Part shown: one piece after another, positions 9,732 to 21,960 of the stretch
Layout: each line of letters opens with the position of its first letter
How positions within the stretch are numbered: position 1 is the stretch's first letter
NCBI GenBank assembly: GCA_032719365.1
Contig: CM064870.1
Span: 37,914,194 to 37,978,193, forward strand
Direction of reading: 5' to 3'
Source: Prinsepia uniflora
Lineage: Eukaryota > Streptophyta > Magnoliopsida > Rosales > Rosaceae
Length of the DNA: 64,000 bases
Program-made: the position numbers and the translations under genes
Notes under the pieces: generated by a model
Database searches by the model: none
Told to the model about the DNA's origin: nothing
What the model saw: the letters and a program-made list of their open reading frames with translations, nothing else

Positions 9732-12656
9732 TGACACGACCCATCCCAATTCCCCCGGGATTACCAAGGAATGTGTCATGCTCCCGTCTAACAAGAGGTG
9801 TCAGACAAGGGATAACCTATTGCCACTGCCCAAAAGGGCTTCCAGAATGCGCAAGGATCGATGGAGGAGGTGTGTGATGCTCCAGTCTCTGCTGCAGTCG
9901 CTTCCGGAATCAACCTGAAGGGCATTAAAACCAAAAGCTGTGAGTGGACGAAAATAAACAAGTCTGTTTAAAACATTTATAAGACATTTATGCCCCTCAG
10001 TAAAAAAACATATGCATGCACCAAAAACCAATAACCACATATTTATTTAGAAATAACCATTAGGGCCTTAGCCCGGGAACCAAAGCATAATTTCAGATCC
10101 CAAAAGTCAATCCAAGAGTTATTTCATAAATCCAATAAGATACATTTATTATTTTTCCATCTCCAGCATCCCCGATGCCTAGCGTCCCAGACGCTTGACG
10201 TCCCCGACGTCATATCTCACGGTATTAAGCAACGCGTGCTGCCCGGGGTCTCACTGGGTCCATATCTCTGACATCCCCGATGTCTGACGTCCTTGACGTC
10301 TAATCATAGCAATCCTGCTCCTGGATCACTATACGGTCCGGTAGCTCCGTACAATGACCCCTCGCAGGCAATGCGCCGTGACTTCTCCAATGTCCCCGAC
10401 ACTTGGAGGAGACCAATATATATATCCTTATATCGAGATGGTTTTATGGAACACATTTTATTATTCATTTCCAAAATATCACAAGGGCCCTGCCCCGAAT
10501 TTCCATTAAACCGTTATAAGTCCAAATAGTTGAAATCATTTATTCAATTCCATTTTAGGGTCCCCGACCCGAAATTGCATATATAAATCAACTGGGCCCC
10601 TAGCCCGATTTCATATGTCAACTGGGCCCCTGGCCCGATTTCTTAAATCAACTGGGCCCCTAGCCCGAATTTACTTTATCAAATCCGTAACTGTTTCATA
10701 AAATCATATCCGAACCACAATTATGGAAATCAGTGCAAATCCGAAAAACTTCGATTTACGCGCAACCCGTAAATCGCCTCGAAATGCGTGAAATCACATA
10801 AATTCACCGATATCCAAATCAAAGAATATAAAAGTAATTATAACAATCATGAAAAAGTTATGCATGCATCGAATTTATAAAACCAATGTCCACTCACAGA
10901 CCGTTTAACCGAACGCCTCGATACGCGTGCCATAGGCCTTCCCGGGCCACACCATTATCACCGGGACTCGCAATCCTGTCCAAATCACAATAGAGGGTCA
11001 CTAACCTCTTCATTAACATCCTATTAAAGTCCCGTAATTTTCCCGAATTTTTAAGTATTTTTAAACTGGATTAAAAACCTTCGGACATCCCGAACAATAT
11101 CGAGACGGTGTCAGATCGACACGAAACCAATCCCAAAATGTTCGTTACATTGAATAGAACAAAAGTCATGTTGGAAGTTTCCCCAAATTTCCTTACACGC
11201 GCCCCCACGCGCCGGTTGAACTCCCTGCGCATGAAAACCACGTGCCGGGTACTGTTCATCATCGTCCAGCCGTGGACGGGTCCTGCAACCGGGTCGCCGT
11301 GACCCGCGGGTCGACCCGATTGGTTCTCAGCCGTTTCTCGATTATTTTCGACGAGGTTTTCACCTACAAGATCGTACGAATTCAACTAAGTGTTCTATGG
11401 AATAAAAAACAAGGAATAACGTCGAGATTTTTACCTCTGAACAAAAATCCGAAGCCCAGAATTTCCGATCGTCCTTCCTCCCGATTCAGGCCACCTTGAG
11501 TCCCAAAATTACGTCCACAAGATCAATTTAGGTTCATAGAACTCCGTAGGATCAAATCCAACGACCAACACCCATCCAAAACCTGATCACCATTTTTGGT
11601 TTCGAACCGGGTTACGGGCACCGCCGTCCCCGCCGTGCCCAGTTCACTTCGAGCTTCGAAATCTTGTCCCCCGTGCCTCTTTCTGACCCTAAGTCTCAAT
11701 AGAATCAAGAAAGAGCTCAGAAACTCGACTTACGGTCAATCCTCCAAAACCTGGACATAATTTTCCCTCGGGTAACACACCCGCCGTGGTCCACCGTAGT
11801 CGCCGCCGTTGTCCTGCCGCCTCCTGCCGTCTCTCATACCTCAGTCATACCCACATGTGCACAGAAGAGATGAGCTGTTTGTGTTTGCTCAAGTTTCTTC
11901 ACGGGTAAGGAAGAATGAAAGTGAGGGAGAGATGTATCTGATGGCTATTCGAATCAAATAGTGGACAGTGAGGATGGCAACACCACATGAGATGGAGGGC
12001 TGAGATTGAAGGCAGAGATCAGATGAATGGCCCAGATCAAAAGGTGAAATAAGTGGGAATTCTTTAGTTATTTAATTCGTAATAATTTAATCAAATCTCA
12101 CCAATCCAGATCTGAGCCCATAATTTAAGTTTAGTGGTCCACGTGTCCCACTTAGAATCTCTGACCAATCAGAAAAAGCCACGTGTCCCTGCCTCGTGAT
12201 GCGTGTATAGTAAAACTGAACTTCCGTGACCCATAACTTCCCCGTTCAAAGTCCGATTTCGGCGTGCCGCCTGTCAATGGATTCGTATCGACCTGCACTA
12301 CATAACGGTCCTTGGCCCCCGGCCATCAGACCTCCCAATCAAAAAGTCAACATTTTCCCCCATTTCGTCCAAATTACGAAAATGTCCCTGAACTTCCGAA
12401 CGTCATAACTTTCACCACGAATGTCGGAATCGAACGTGCCACCTGTCTATGAACTCGTGACGTCCCAAACTACGTCACGGTCATTGGTCAAGGTCTATTT
12501 GACAGTCCGAATTAAAAGTCAACGTTTTGCCCACGTCCAGCGGCAAAACGGTCATTTTGCACCATTCGTCCGAACTCACTCAACTAATCCCAGATTAGTC
12601 ATCCTCAGTCACAATTAAATAATATTAAATCCCGATATTCGGGATGGGTCGTTACA
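9732..12656 (-). mobile_element. 3' LTR of element C
   Basis: The termini on the plus strand are TGACACGACCC and GGGTCGTTACA. It includes bracket motifs at 9939-9949 and 10889-10899, RY-type ATGCATGC motifs near 10012 and 10860, hairpin arrays (10166-10410 and 10557-10670), a CGCG block near 11197-11235 and a TGACGT dyad (12458-12477). Confidence 0.92.
10166..10410. repeat. TC-CCN-GA hairpin array (family III)
   Basis: Five tight hairpins have 3-nt loops (CCC, CCA or CTT): arms GCATC/GATGC, AGCGTC/GACGCT, TGACGTC/GACGTCA, GACATC/GATGTC and GACGTC/GACGTC. A sixth near 10397 is imperfect here, but its counterpart in the other LTR (about 16849) is perfect, AGTGTC/GACACT. Only the inner TC/GA is constant; the outer bases change in pairs. 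A related unit GGGTC/GACCC lies at 10558-10571. The array repeats at 16629-16870 and in LTR D at 19549-19795. Confidence 0.9.
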
Positions 12657-12669
12657 ACTTTCCCTCCTT
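12657..12669 (-). promoter_or_regulatory. Polypurine tract of element C
   Basis: The pyrimidine run ACTTTCCCTCCTT on the plus strand is AAGGAGGGAAAGT on the minus strand, directly against the 3' LTR start TGTAACGACCC. It is preceded (minus strand) by a GAGGACGAAATT motif typical of this position in plant chromoviruses. It would prime plus-strand DNA synthesis. Confidence 0.85.
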
Positions 12670-15600
12670 AAATAATTTCGTCCTCGAAATTACCAATATC
12701 CTTATTCCACAACCACCTCGTGGAAAAACAATTTGGTCACACATCTGTGTACACTTGTACACCCACTAACCAACACAAAGCTCGTCTGAATTCAGACGTG
12801 CCATCACGGTCTCTCACCGTACCGGCCATTCTCGACACCGCGAGTGAAATTGATCACCAGCTCCTTGTCAGTTTACCCTTTAGCTAACTCCTTCAGCTTG
12901 TCGGTTTCATACCATTGCTAACATATCCTTACATCTGCTCCCATTGGGAGTCACCAATACACACCTGTCAGTCCATGCTGACACCATCAGTCAAACTGTC
13001 ACCACTAAGCTTTACCACCCTGGTAAGGCTCGAACCATGGACTAATCAGTGACAACACCTCGTACTACATCACCCTCAATGTAGCGTAAGATCAACCACA
13101 TGATCCCAATTCGCAGGGCAAGCCCAATCCTGCGACACATATCAATCTCAATGTCCATAACCGCCGACTCCGTCAACGAACCATGACGCTGTATAAACAC
13201 GGCGTAAAAACATCACGCAAGGCTACTCGTAGTTTCACTGACCACCAACTCACTCATCCTGAGTGTACGTATACCGTCAACTTTCTCCATCAAGTGGTGT
13301 AACTGACACACATTGAATACTAGCTAAAATAGTGATCACACATCTCCACACTGGGGTTCACTAGCCATCCGGGGCTAATAGCGCCTGCTCTTAGAATCGC
13401 TGAACCCAACGAGAATAACTCTGCCCAGTGCACAGTATCCAATGTCCAGTCCACAATCACAACCAAAAAAATGGTATCGGAACCAAGCCGATTACCATTT
13501 GTTTAATCACACACCACTAGTACATCCCATGTACCGTCACTAGGCACCACTCAGCCTAACCAGTATCAGTCCTTATACAACGTACCCTATACGTACATTT
13601 ATCCATCAATCCGCCTACAACCACCTAGGTTGTGGCCAAACACGTTCTGATTACCTAGAGTCCATCTGTCAGATACTGTACCAGACAGATCAAAACTCCG
13701 ACCCAATATCCATTTCCAAATCCGAATCCGAAATCATTATTCCGTAAGCTAGCATTGGAATAATCATTCCGCACCCAAATCTGGTTATCCACTTTCGAGC
13801 TTCGAAATCGAATCCTAAATCGTCACCCAGAAATTCGATTCCAAAACCCAAAATCTCGTTTACGTACACCAAGACGTACCAAAACCGAACCTATCGGTTA
13901 CCTGCTCAACACACTCGATTGACCCCATAGGGAAGCCAATCCCAATATCCATACATCTAAGGTTGAAAAAATACGACCACTTCGAAAAACTACTCATTCG
14001 AGTAACAAACCATATGGGACTCATTCGAGAAGAAGTTCAGTCCCGTCATTTTCAACTCACATACCAAGGTAAGAGTGATAAACTCTCCACCTATCTGGAT
14101 CATCAAGATCACGATCCAGATACATCACTACGTCCATTGACAAGTAACATCACGATCCTAGATCGTCACCATGCCCAAAGTTCACAACATCACAATTCAG
14201 ATCCACCTAGGATCCACACATGCTCACGTAGCTAACAATCCCTCAGAAAAATGATCGTAGGGTCTTACACCCTCATTGAATCCTTCGTCAGATTTCCCTT
14301 GGTGGAAATGAAGACCTCGCACTTCACCACCAAATCCAGAATCATACACAACTTCTTGTGTCTAATGACCCCAAGCCAAACATGGGTCCACCCACCAATA
14401 CACGCTCAATGTACTGGTAGCAACATCAATGTCCGCCAGGGCAGAAAATAAGAAGTCAACCCCAATGACTTCAAAATGCCAAACACCGATGCGTAAACGA
14501 GCACTCCACTCGTCACCCAAACACCACTCTCCCCGAATCGGGAGTTCTAACCATGTTGGAAACATATATACTCTTAATGATATGTCAAGTCCAACCACTG
14601 AAATTCCCACATCCCCAACTCACTTGGACAACCACGTGTCCAAAATCAATCCATTACTTGGTCCTCACGTCCGTTAATAAATTTATGCACACGCCCCGAT
14701 TCCGAACGGGAATTCCTCAACTCCTCCTGGATGTGCATACCTTACAGCCTTCGTCTCGCATCTCAACCTTTACAGGTTCAATCCTCAGGTTCCACGAGAT
14801 TCACAATCACAAAATCCCACATCAACACCACAAATGGTTTCCCTCGTATTTTCCAATTTCAAGTAATTTCCTTGTACTTCCTGGGGATATTAGAGATAAA
14901 CAATCTTACCAATCTCGGATTTGACAACAACTCCCCAAATCCACTGATTCTCATGACGTAGAGAACATCGTCCCTAGATTCCCCAAGTCTCAATCATACC
15001 TTTTTATCCATTCATCACTTGTCCATCTCATAACTGTTGGGACCTATCCCAACGCCTCGCAATCTCCACTGGATCCTATCCAGTCCAAGACTCAACCACC
15101 ACTGAGTCGCAGATACCGATCATATGTCCATCAAGACAGAGTCACAACCCAACCCGTGGATCATCGTCATCACAATCACTGACACCAGCACTAGCGCTAG
15201 TATCACCGACACTTGCCTCAACACACAGGCATCCATACATCCACACTAGCACACGAACACCCACACTAGCACACGAACATCCACGCTAGCATACTGTGTG
15301 CAAAGTTGATACCCTAGATCTCCGTTCATACAGAACGACGATCCTATATCACTACTCGTACCCCACAATTATGGGTACCTCCAATTTGACTATCCGCACA
15401 TCAGGATAATGAACGTTCCCTGAACGTCCCCTGATCCTCAAGTATTAAAACCATACAAAATACCCTCGATAGCCAGTCATCTCGACACAACTGTCGACCA
15501 ACAGTCATCGCTGTCAAGATCCGTATCCACACCTCACACTATTATTCGATCCAACACGGAATTCCATAATTTATCCCATAACCGTATCCGTAGATCGAAT

Positions 15601-16195
15601 CCCATAATCCTGACTAGACTCACTAGAGTCATCCACATGGTCATCCACGACCTTCGCCGCTCGTCGCAGCCTAAGTTCTCATTTAAAGTTCACTTTTCCT
15701 GTCCATCAATTATAAATTAGGGTTCCAAAATCACACACTAGGGTTCCACCGAACCCAGCTGCCTTCTGCAGTAAAATCCACAACCTAACCGACTCCGCGG
15801 TCCTGACATCGTATAGACGCCCAATCCAAACCAATCGTCAACTCATCGTGGGTCCCATCGTGGGTTCCACCACGAAGGTCATCGGCTAACTCCGATGCAC
15901 CAACATCTCGTACCCTAGCCATCACCACCGGGGTCCACATTTTAGACCATTACTGAACTGGGTTTCGCTTTTCCATATCATTATTCAAATTGGGTTCCCT
16001 GAACCCAGCTGTGCTAGTAGCACATCAATCCATCATCACATGACCGAACCGACGGTCCCACATTACCAGTTAATCACAAACAACCCCACTTGGGTCGAAT
16101 CAAGCTCACGCACGGCGCATCGGGCCAAACACACTTTATCTACTACTCAAACCCAAAACTATCTATCAGGTTGACAATGGAACTGCAGCCCAAAG
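12670..16195 (-). mobile_element. Internal domain of element C, non-coding
   Basis: There is no coherent pol or gag frame here. Short blocks match the J internal domain: the GGGTCTTACACCCT region at about 14261 against about 40000, and GTTGGAAACAT at about 14553 against about 40237. It therefore belongs to the same internal lineage as J, Q and L. No clear tRNA-Met primer complement is visible at the 5' LTR side (about 16150-16195), so the priming site has decayed or been lost. Confidence 0.7.
15233..15296. repeat. Three-copy 20-bp tandem repeat
   Basis: Three consecutive copies of a 20-bp unit of the type ACAYCCACRCTAGCACACGA occur, the last diverged at its end. The repeat lies inside the non-coding core of element C. 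Confidence 0.75.
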
Positions 16196-19100
16196 AGACA
16201 TCACACCCTCGTCCCCCGGGATTGCCATGGAATGTGTCATGCTCCCGTCTGACAAGAGGTGTCAGACAAGGGATAACCTATTGTCACTGGCCAAAAGGGC
16301 TTCCAGAATGCGCAAGGATCGATGGAGGAGGTGTGCGATGCTCCAGTCTCTGCTGCAGTCGCTTCCGGAATCAACCTGAAGGACATTAAAACCAAAAGCT
16401 GTGAGTGGACGAAAATAAACAAGTCTGTTTAAAACATTTATAAGACATTTATGCTCCTCAGTAAAAAAACATATGTATGCACCAAAAACCAATAACCACA
16501 TATTTATTTAGAAATAACCATTAGGGCCTTAGCCCGGGAACCAAAGCATAATTTCAGATCCCAAAAGTCAATCCAAGAGTTATTTCATAAATCCAATAAG
16601 ATACATTTATTATTTTTCCATCTCCAGCATCCCCGATGCCTAGCGTCCCAGACGCTTGACGTCCCCGACGTCATATCTCACGGTATTAAGCAACGCGTGC
16701 TGCCCGGGGTCTCACCGGGTCCATATCTCTGACATCCCCGATGTCTGACGTCCTTGACGTCTAATCATAGCAATCCTGCTCCTGGATCGCTATACGGTCC
16801 GGTAGGTCCGTACAATGACCCCTCGCAGGCAATGCACCGTGACTTCTCTAGTGTCCCCGACACTTGGAGGAGACCAATATATATATCCTTATATCGAGAT
16901 GGTTTTATGGAACACATTTTATTATTCATTTCCAAAATATCACAAGGGCCCTGCCCCGAATTTCCTTAAAGCCGTTATAAGTCCAAATAGTTGAAATCAT
17001 TTATTCAATTCCATTTTAGGGTCCCCGACCCGAAATTGCATATATAAATCAACTGGGCCCCTAGCCCGATTTCATATGTCAACTGGGCCCCTGGCCCGAT
17101 TTCTTAAATCAACTGGGCCCCTGGCCCGAATTTACTTTATCAAATCTGTAACTGTTTCATAAAATCATATCCGAACCACAATTATGGAAATCAATGAAAA
17201 TCTGAAAAACCTCGATTTACGCGCGACCCGTAAATTGCCTCGAAATGCGTGAAATCACATAAATTCACCGATATCCAAATCAAAGCATATAAAAGAAATT
17301 ATAACAATCATGAAACAGTTATGCATGCATCGAATTTATAAAACCAATGTCCACTCACAGACCGTTTAATCGAGCGCCTCGATACGCGTGCCATAGGCCT
17401 TCCCGGGCCATACCACTATCACTGGGACTCGAAATCCTGTCCAAATCACAATAAAGGGTCACTAACCTCTTCATTAACATCTTATTAAAGTCCCGTAATT
17501 TTCCCGAGTTTTTAAGTATTTTTAAACTGGATTTAAAACCTTAGGACATCCCGAACAATATCGAGACGGTGTCTGATCGACACGAAACCAATACCAAAAT
17601 GTTCGTTACATTGAATAGAACAAAAGTCATGTTGGAAGTTTCCCCAAATTACCTTACACGCGCCCCCACGCGCCGGTTGAACTCCCTGCGCGTGAAACCC
17701 ACGTGCCGGGTACTGTTCATCATCGTCCAGCCGTGGACGGGTCCTGCAACCGGGTCACCGTGACACGCGGGTCGACCCGATTGGTTCTCAACCGTTTCTC
17801 GATTATTTTTGACGGGGTTTTCACCTACAAGATTGTAGGAATTCAACTAAGTGTTCTGTGGAATCAAAAACAAGGAATAACGTCGAGATTTTTACCTCTG
17901 AACAAAAATCCGAAGCCCAGAATTTCCGATCGTCCTTCCTCCCGATTCAGGTCACCTTGAGTCCCAAAATTACGTCCACAAGATCAATTTAGGTTCATAG
18001 AACACCGTAGGATCAAATCCAACGACCAACACCCATCCAAAACCTGATCACCATTTTTGGTTTCGAACCGGGTTACGGGCACCACCGTCCCCGCCGTGCC
18101 TAGCTCACTTCGAGCTTCGAAATCTTGTCCCCCGTGCCTGTTTCCGGCCCTAAGTTTCAATAGAATCAAGAAAGAGCTCAGAAACTCGACTAACGGTCAA
18201 TCCTCCAAAACCAGGACATAATTTTCCCTCGGGTAACACACCCGCCGTGGTCCACCGTAGTCGTCGCCGTCGTCCTGCCGCCTCCCGCCTTCTCTCATAC
18301 CTCAGTCATACCCACATGTGCACAGAAGAGATGAGCTATTTGTGTTGCTCAAGTTTCTTCATGGGTAAGGAAGAATGAAAGTGAGGGAGAGATGTATCTG
18401 ATGGCTATTCGAATCAAATAGTGGACAGTGAGGATGGCAACACCACATGAGATGGAGGGCTGAGATTGAAGGCAGAGATCAGATGAATGGCCCAGATCAA
18501 AAGGTGAAATAAGTGGGAATTCTTTAGTTATTTAATTCCAAATAATTTAATCAAATCTCACCAATCCAGATCTGAGCCCATAATTTAAGTTTAGTGGTCC
18601 ACGTGTCCCACTCAGAATCTCTGACCAATCAGAAAAAGCCACGTGTCCCTGCCTCGTAATGCGTGCATAGTGAAACCGAACTTCCCTAACCCATAACTTC
18701 CCCGTTCAAAGTCCGATTTCGGCGTGCCGCCTGTCAATGGATTTGTATTGACCTGCACTACATAACGGTCCTTGGCCCTGGCCATCGGACCTCCCAATCA
18801 AACAGTCAACATTTTCCCCCATTTCGTCCAAATTACGAAAATGTCCCTGAACTTACAAACGTCCTAACTTTAACCACGAATGTCGGAATCGAACGTGCCA
18901 CTTGTCTATGAACTCGTGATGTCCCGAACTACGTCACGGTCATTGGTCAAGGTCCATTTGACCGTCTGAATTAAAAGTCAACGTTTTGCCCACGGTCATT
19001 TTGCACCATTCGTCCGAACTCACTCAACTAATCCCAGATTAGTCATCCTCAATCACAATTAAATAATATTAAATCCCGATATTCGGGACGGGTCGTTACA
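16196..19100 (-). mobile_element. 5' LTR of element C
   Basis: Collinear with 9732-12656. The outer terminus next to the internal domain is degraded (about 16196-16212), while the distal end GGGACGGGTCGTTACA is intact at 19100. Relative to its partner it has a short deletion near 18990. Bracket motifs lie at 16400-16410 and 17349-17359. Confidence 0.88.
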
Positions 19101-19112
19101 TATAACCAATCC
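19101..19112 (-). mobile_element. Sliver of LTR B between elements C and D
   Basis: Twelve bases remain between the end of element C and the start of solo LTR D; the first five are C's target duplication. J at about 36031 shows the unbroken sequence (CATATAACCCATCCTCGG), so both insertions fell within about ten bases of each other. Confidence 0.8.
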
Positions 19113-21960
19113 TAACACGACCCATCCCAATCCCCCCGGGATTATCATAGGATGTGACGTGCTCCCGTCTGACACGAAGTGCCATACAAGGGATAACCCA
19201 ACGCCGCTGCCCCTACGGGCATCCAGAGTGCACAAGGATCGATGGAGGAGGCATGCAATGTCCCGGTCCCCTGCTGCAGTCGCATCCGCGCTCAACCTGA
19301 AGGGCGTTAAAAACCAAAAGCTGTGAGTGGTCGAAAATAAACAAGTTCGTAAAATACATTTTATAAGACATTTATGCCCCTCAGTAAAAACATATGCATG
19401 CATCGAAAACAAATAGTCAAATATTTATTTGAAATAACCTTTAGGGACTTAGCCCGGAAACCGCAAACATAGTTTCAATCCAAAAATCAATCCAAAAGTT
19501 ATTTAATAAATCCAGTGGCACATGTTTATTACTTTACCATCTCCGGCATCCCAGATGCCTAGCGTCCCAGACGCTTGACGTCCCAGACGTCACATCTCAC
19601 GGTATTAAGCGGCGCGTGCTGCCCGGTGTCTCACCGGGTCCATATCTCTAACATCCCAGATGTCTGACGTCCCAGACGTCTAATCATAGCAATCCTGCTC
19701 CTGAGTCACTATACGGTCCGGCCGCCCCGTACAATGACCCCTCGCAGGCAATGCACCGTGACTTCCCTAGTGTCCCAGACACCTGGAGGAGACCAATATA
19801 TATCCTCGTATCGAGATGGTTTTATGGAACACATTTTATTATTCGTTTTCAAAACATCACAAGGGCCCTGCCCCGAATTTCCATAAAACCGTCATGAGTC
19901 CAAATATTTGATTATTAAATCCGAAATCATTTATTCAATTCCATTTTTGGGGTCCCTGACCCGAAATCACATATATAAATTAACTGGGGCCCTGACCCGA
20001 TTTCTTAAATCAACTGGGCCCCTGGCCCGAATTTACTTTATCAAATCCGTAACTGTTTCATAAAATCATATTCAAACCACAATCATGGAAATCAGTGCAA
20101 ATCCAGAAAAATCTCGATTTACGCGTAAACCCGTAAATCGCCTCGAAATGCATGAAACCTCATAAATTCACCGATATCCAAATCAAAGCATATAAAAGCA
20201 ATTACCACAATCATGAAACAGTTATGCATGCATAGAATTTATCAAAACCAATGTCCACTCACAGACCATTTAACCGAGCGCCTCGATACGCGTGCCACCG
20301 GCCTTCCCGGGCCTCATCACTAGCACCGGGACTCCCGAACCTGTTCATATCACATTAGAGGGTTACTAACCTCCACAATAACATCCTAATCAAGTCCGGT
20401 AATTTTCCCGAATTTTTAAGTATTTTTAAACCCGACTTAAAACCTCCGGACATCCCGAAAAGTATCCGAACGGGATTCGAATGACATGGAACGCTAAAAT
20501 GTTCATTATAACGTATAGGACAAAATTCGTGTTGACCGTACCTCGGAATTCGTGCCCACGCGCCGTCACGCGCCGCCATGAGTGGCTGCGCGTGAAAGCC
20601 ACGCGCCTGCTACAGTGACTGCTACAGTCACCGTCCTCGCCCGTTTCTCTGTAATTCGGGTCTGATACCCGCGATTCCAACCCGATTAGATAGCCATCAA
20701 TTCGACCTCGATTCCTTCCGTTTTTGATTCTAAAACATTCTTTAACTATCTAATCGAAGTTCCATGTCCCTGATTCCACCAAGAAAGTCCCAAAATTAGT
20801 CCCACGACCCGTGATCACACAAACGGGTCGATCACCCAAACTCTGTGCTTTCTCAATCAAACTCAAATTAACTTAACAGTAAGGATTCTAGGCCTAAAAG
20901 GAACTAATATGCAAGATCAATTGGACACGACATTACCTGGAAGTGATCGTCCACAGCTCTGCGATTTTCCAGAATCTGGAACCTCAGTTCCAGTCCAACC
21001 CGCGTCGGTTTTCCTTCAAAGTTGATGGGATTCAGTTCCAATTCCTCCCAGAAGCCTCAAGCCGTCCTTGGTTTGGTCCAATTCCTCTCAGAAATTAAAC
21101 TGAGAATTTTCCCTCCAATTTCCATTTTTCCTCCGAACTCGATTTCCTCTCAACAACACTCTGCCCTCACTTCGAACTCGACCCAGAATGGTCCTAAGCT
21201 TCACCAGGCACCCAACTAACGGCTCACAATCGACAACCACCCGTGGGAGACATCCTCAGTCCCACTGGGAATTGTTTCCCGTGAACAGACCTCCAGCCAT
21301 GGTTTTAACCGCCTCCTCACCGTCCCACACGGCCATGTCTCCCACACACAGTCCAATTAGCAATTAAATAACCATTTAGCCCATAACCAGTTCCAATTTC
21401 AAGCATAAACAAATCACCCGTGCACTGATCGTGTTTCCCCATTCACGGTGCTACAGTGCCCGTGCAGCAGCCCCCGTGAAATTACCATTCTGCCCTTGTG
21501 CAGAAAATTACCAAAATGCCCCTCACGCATCCATGCCCGTAACTCGGTCATTCGGACTCCGATTGATGCGTGCCGTCTGTCTACGAACTCAGGGCATTGA
21601 GACCTTCCTAACGGTCCTCGGTCCTCGGCCATCGGACCACCCGATCAAAAAGTCAACATTTCCCCTTATTTCGTCCAAATTACGAAAGTGCCCTTGAACT
21701 TCGTACATCATAACTTCCACCACGAACGTCGGAATCGAACGTGCCACCTGTCTATGAACTCGTGACGTCCCAACCTACGTCACGGGCATTGGTCAAAGTC
21801 CATTTGATCGTCCGACTAAAAGTCAACGTTTTGCCCACGACCAAGGGTAAAACGGTCATTTTGCACCGTTCGTCCGATTTCGCCCAACCAATCACCGATT
21901 AACCCTGCTAATCATGATTAGTCCGTAATCTAATCCCGAATTCCGGGACGGGTCGTTACA
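19113..21960 (-). mobile_element. Solo LTR D (family III)
   Basis: The ends on the plus strand are TAACACGACCC (first G changed to A) and GGGACGGGTCGTTACA. The target duplication is AATCC (19108-19112) against CATCC (21961-21965), four of five identical. It is clearly related to C but more diverged. Bracket motifs lie at 19322-19332 (last base pair changed) and 20253-20263. Its TC-CCA-GA hairpin array spans about 19549-19795, and a TGACGT dyad is at 21763-21782. Confidence 0.87.

Larger units (their letters stand above)
9732..19100 (-). mobile_element. Full-length non-coding LTR element C (family III)
   Basis: This is a complete LTR-internal-LTR unit of about 9.4 kb flanked by a perfect target duplication TATAA (9727-9731 and 19101-19105), inserted in LTR B. 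The two LTRs (9732-12656 and about 16196-19100) read nearly identically where compared side by side, so insertion was relatively recent. The 3.5-kb internal domain has no gag or pol frame that I can recognise. Long LTRs around a short non-coding core fit a LARD-type non-autonomous element that would need proteins from another element. Confidence 0.92.
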
